The notes below the pieces were generated by a model. The model did no database searches. It saw only the letters and a list, made by a program, of their open reading frames with translations, and was not told the origin of the DNA. 64,000 nucleotides of DNA from Cohnella algarum (lineage in GTDB: Bacteria > Bacillota > Bacilli > Paenibacillales > Paenibacillaceae), in assembly GCF_016937515.1 (NCBI RefSeq), contig NZ_JAFHKM010000002.1, forward strand, positions 124,001 to 188,000, read 5' to 3'. Every line of letters begins with the position of its first letter. Positions within the stretch are counted from its first letter, which is position 1. Below are positions 63,122 to 64,000 of the stretch, piece by piece. The translations under genes were made by a program, and so were the position numbers.

Positions 63122-64000
63122 CTATTCCCCTCGCCGCACTTTTTCGAAAAAACGGTCTCCGCCGACCTGCCCGCCCTTCAGCACCAGCTCCAGGCCGTCG
63201 AACGCAGAGTCGTTCGAAAAAGCCCGGCACAGCGGAGCGCCCGGGGCGAGCGCGGACACGCATTCGAGCGCGTAGATGCCAAGCTCCCGGGTGACGTAGC
63301 CGGACGTGTCTCCGCCTGCGATGAGCACGCGCTTCAGTTCCGTTTCCGCCGCAAGCGTCCGGGTCAGCGAGCCCAGCTCCGCCCCGAGCACGCGGCTGCT
63401 GTCCTCGGCTCGCATGCCCTGGCCCTCGAGCGCCCGACGAAGCTCGGCGATGCTCGGGTCGCCGGGGCCGGAGGCGGAGTACAGCACGACGCTGCGGCCC
63501 GCGAGCAGCCGAGACTTCGCCTCCTCCAGCAGCCGCAGCCTCGCCGCTTCGGCGCTGTCCGGACGGATCAGCTCGTGCGCCGGCACCCGAATGCCGACAA
63601 AGCCGGCGTCCAGGGCTTGAGCGATCTGCTTCTCCGTTACCGGGGAGCAGCTGCCGGAGACGACAAGGAGCCGGTCGACGGAGCCGACGGCTTGTCGCTC
63701 CCGGTTTCCGGCCTGAACTCCGCCGTTCTTCGCATCCGCCGCGAGAGCTGCGGGCCCGCCAGGGCCCCCGTCTTCCCGCCAGCAGGCGCCGAGCGCATAC
63801 TCGACGCCGGAAGAACCGACGACGAACAAGGCGTCCGAACGTTCGGCCTCCTCCAGGATCAGGCGTCCCGCCGTCCGCAGGCGCTCCTCGTCGAAGGCGT
63901 CGAACAGGACGATGTCCGGCGATTCGGCTTTAAGCCGCGCTTCGAGGCGGGCGCGCACGTCTTCGACGGCCCCGTCCAACGCCAAAATGTCCATCAGCGC
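63122..64000 (-). CDS. Four-carbon acid sugar kinase family protein (DUF1537), N-terminus cut by window
   Basis: C-terminal about 292 residues of an OtnK/DUF1537-type kinase that phosphorylates four-carbon sugar acids such as threonate or erythronate; the frame stays open to base 64000. The nucleotide-binding domain has VVSGSCSPVTEKQI, LIAGGDTSGYVTRELGI and LKGGQVGGDRFFE near the end. It lies about 60 bp upstream of lacZ on the same strand and could be in the same transcript. The missing N-terminal domain prevents a substrate call. Confidence 0.85.
   Translation of the reverse strand, partial: ALMDILALDGAVEDVRARLEARLKAESPDIVLFDAFDEERLRTAGRLILEEAERSDALFVVGSSGVEYALGACWREDGGPGGPAALAADAKNGGVQAGNRERQAVGSVDRLLVVSGSCSPVTEKQIAQALDAGFVGIRVPAHELIRPDSAEAARLRLLEEAKSRLLAGRSVVLYSASGPGDPSIAELRRALEGQGMRAEDSSRVLGAELGSLTRTLAAETELKRVLIAGGDTSGYVTRELGIYALECVSALAPGAPLCRAFSNDSAFDGLELVLKGGQVGGDRFFEKVRRGE

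Overview
The window reads as a chromosomal segment of a GC-rich, spore-forming, low-copy-riboswitch-rich Firmicute, most likely Paenibacillaceae (Cohnella/Paenibacillus type). The reasons are a Spo0E-family phosphatase gene, a B. subtilis-like YugG/YugH pair, a PheST T-box, a S-box-controlled met operon, YcnI/YcnJ copper genes, a bacterial NO synthase, YesM/YesN-type regulators beside a sugar ABC transporter, and strong AGGAGG ribosome binding sites throughout. No rRNA, tRNA or CRISPR array was seen.

Layout. 1-520 holds the cut end of mqnC (menaquinone, futalosine route). 663-4237 is a minus-strand met operon (metA-metI-metC) under a SAM-I riboswitch. An ISLre2-type element (4254-5844, 9-bp target duplication) sits just upstream of its promoter. 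6141-11930 carries corA, an HRDC-domain gene behind an apparent attenuator, nos with a small partner gene, a BCCT osmolyte transporter and a small hydrophilic protein. 11947-19996 is a run of minus-strand housekeeping genes: FEN-type exonuclease, aminotransferase, site-2 protease, ArsC/Spx-like protein, pseudouridine synthase, PduO and CobU-like cobalamin genes, Spo0E, and the alanine transaminase/Lrp pair. 20514-24928 has cysK, a zinc-ribbon protein, a 27-residue membrane microprotein, a DUF350 protein and a frameshifted mutS2.

25063-29113 is an interruption of the pheST-zapA-mutS2 order by a YvlD-like gene, a CuA lipoprotein and a large, A+T-richer DUF4157 toxin-like gene. 29540-36112 holds a giant zapA (832 codons, hendecad coiled coil), pheT and pheS behind a Phe T-box. 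36128-47373 is a methyltransferase gene plus a long sugar-catabolism operon (two-component system, ABC transporter, dehydrogenase, DHDPS-like aldolase/lyase, ribulokinase). 47775-48442 is a membrane hydrolase-like gene with twin palindromic operators. 48601-52682 is a copper cluster (ycnJ, two-component system, ycnI). 52700-55793 is metE under a cobalamin riboswitch. 56130-64000 has small genes, a DRE-TIM aldolase-like gene, an FMN reductase, a phosphoribosyltransferase, lacZ with a broken N-terminus and the cut end of a DUF1537 kinase.

Themes. Methionine and cobalamin are tied together: metA-metI-metC are switched off by SAM, metE is switched off by cobalamin, and salvage genes (pduO, cobU-like) lie in the same window. 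The most novel signals are a three-copy intergenic repeat with four TGGA-N5-TCCA palindromes at an invariant 51-62-51 bp spacing; the giant ZapA; the orphan DUF4157 protein; the twin ACTAAT-N3-ATTAGT operators; the HRDC leader attenuator; and tandem arrays that copy the 3' ends of two genes. Two genes (mutS2, lacZ) are each broken by one missing base in a G/C run, which may be a sequencing artefact.
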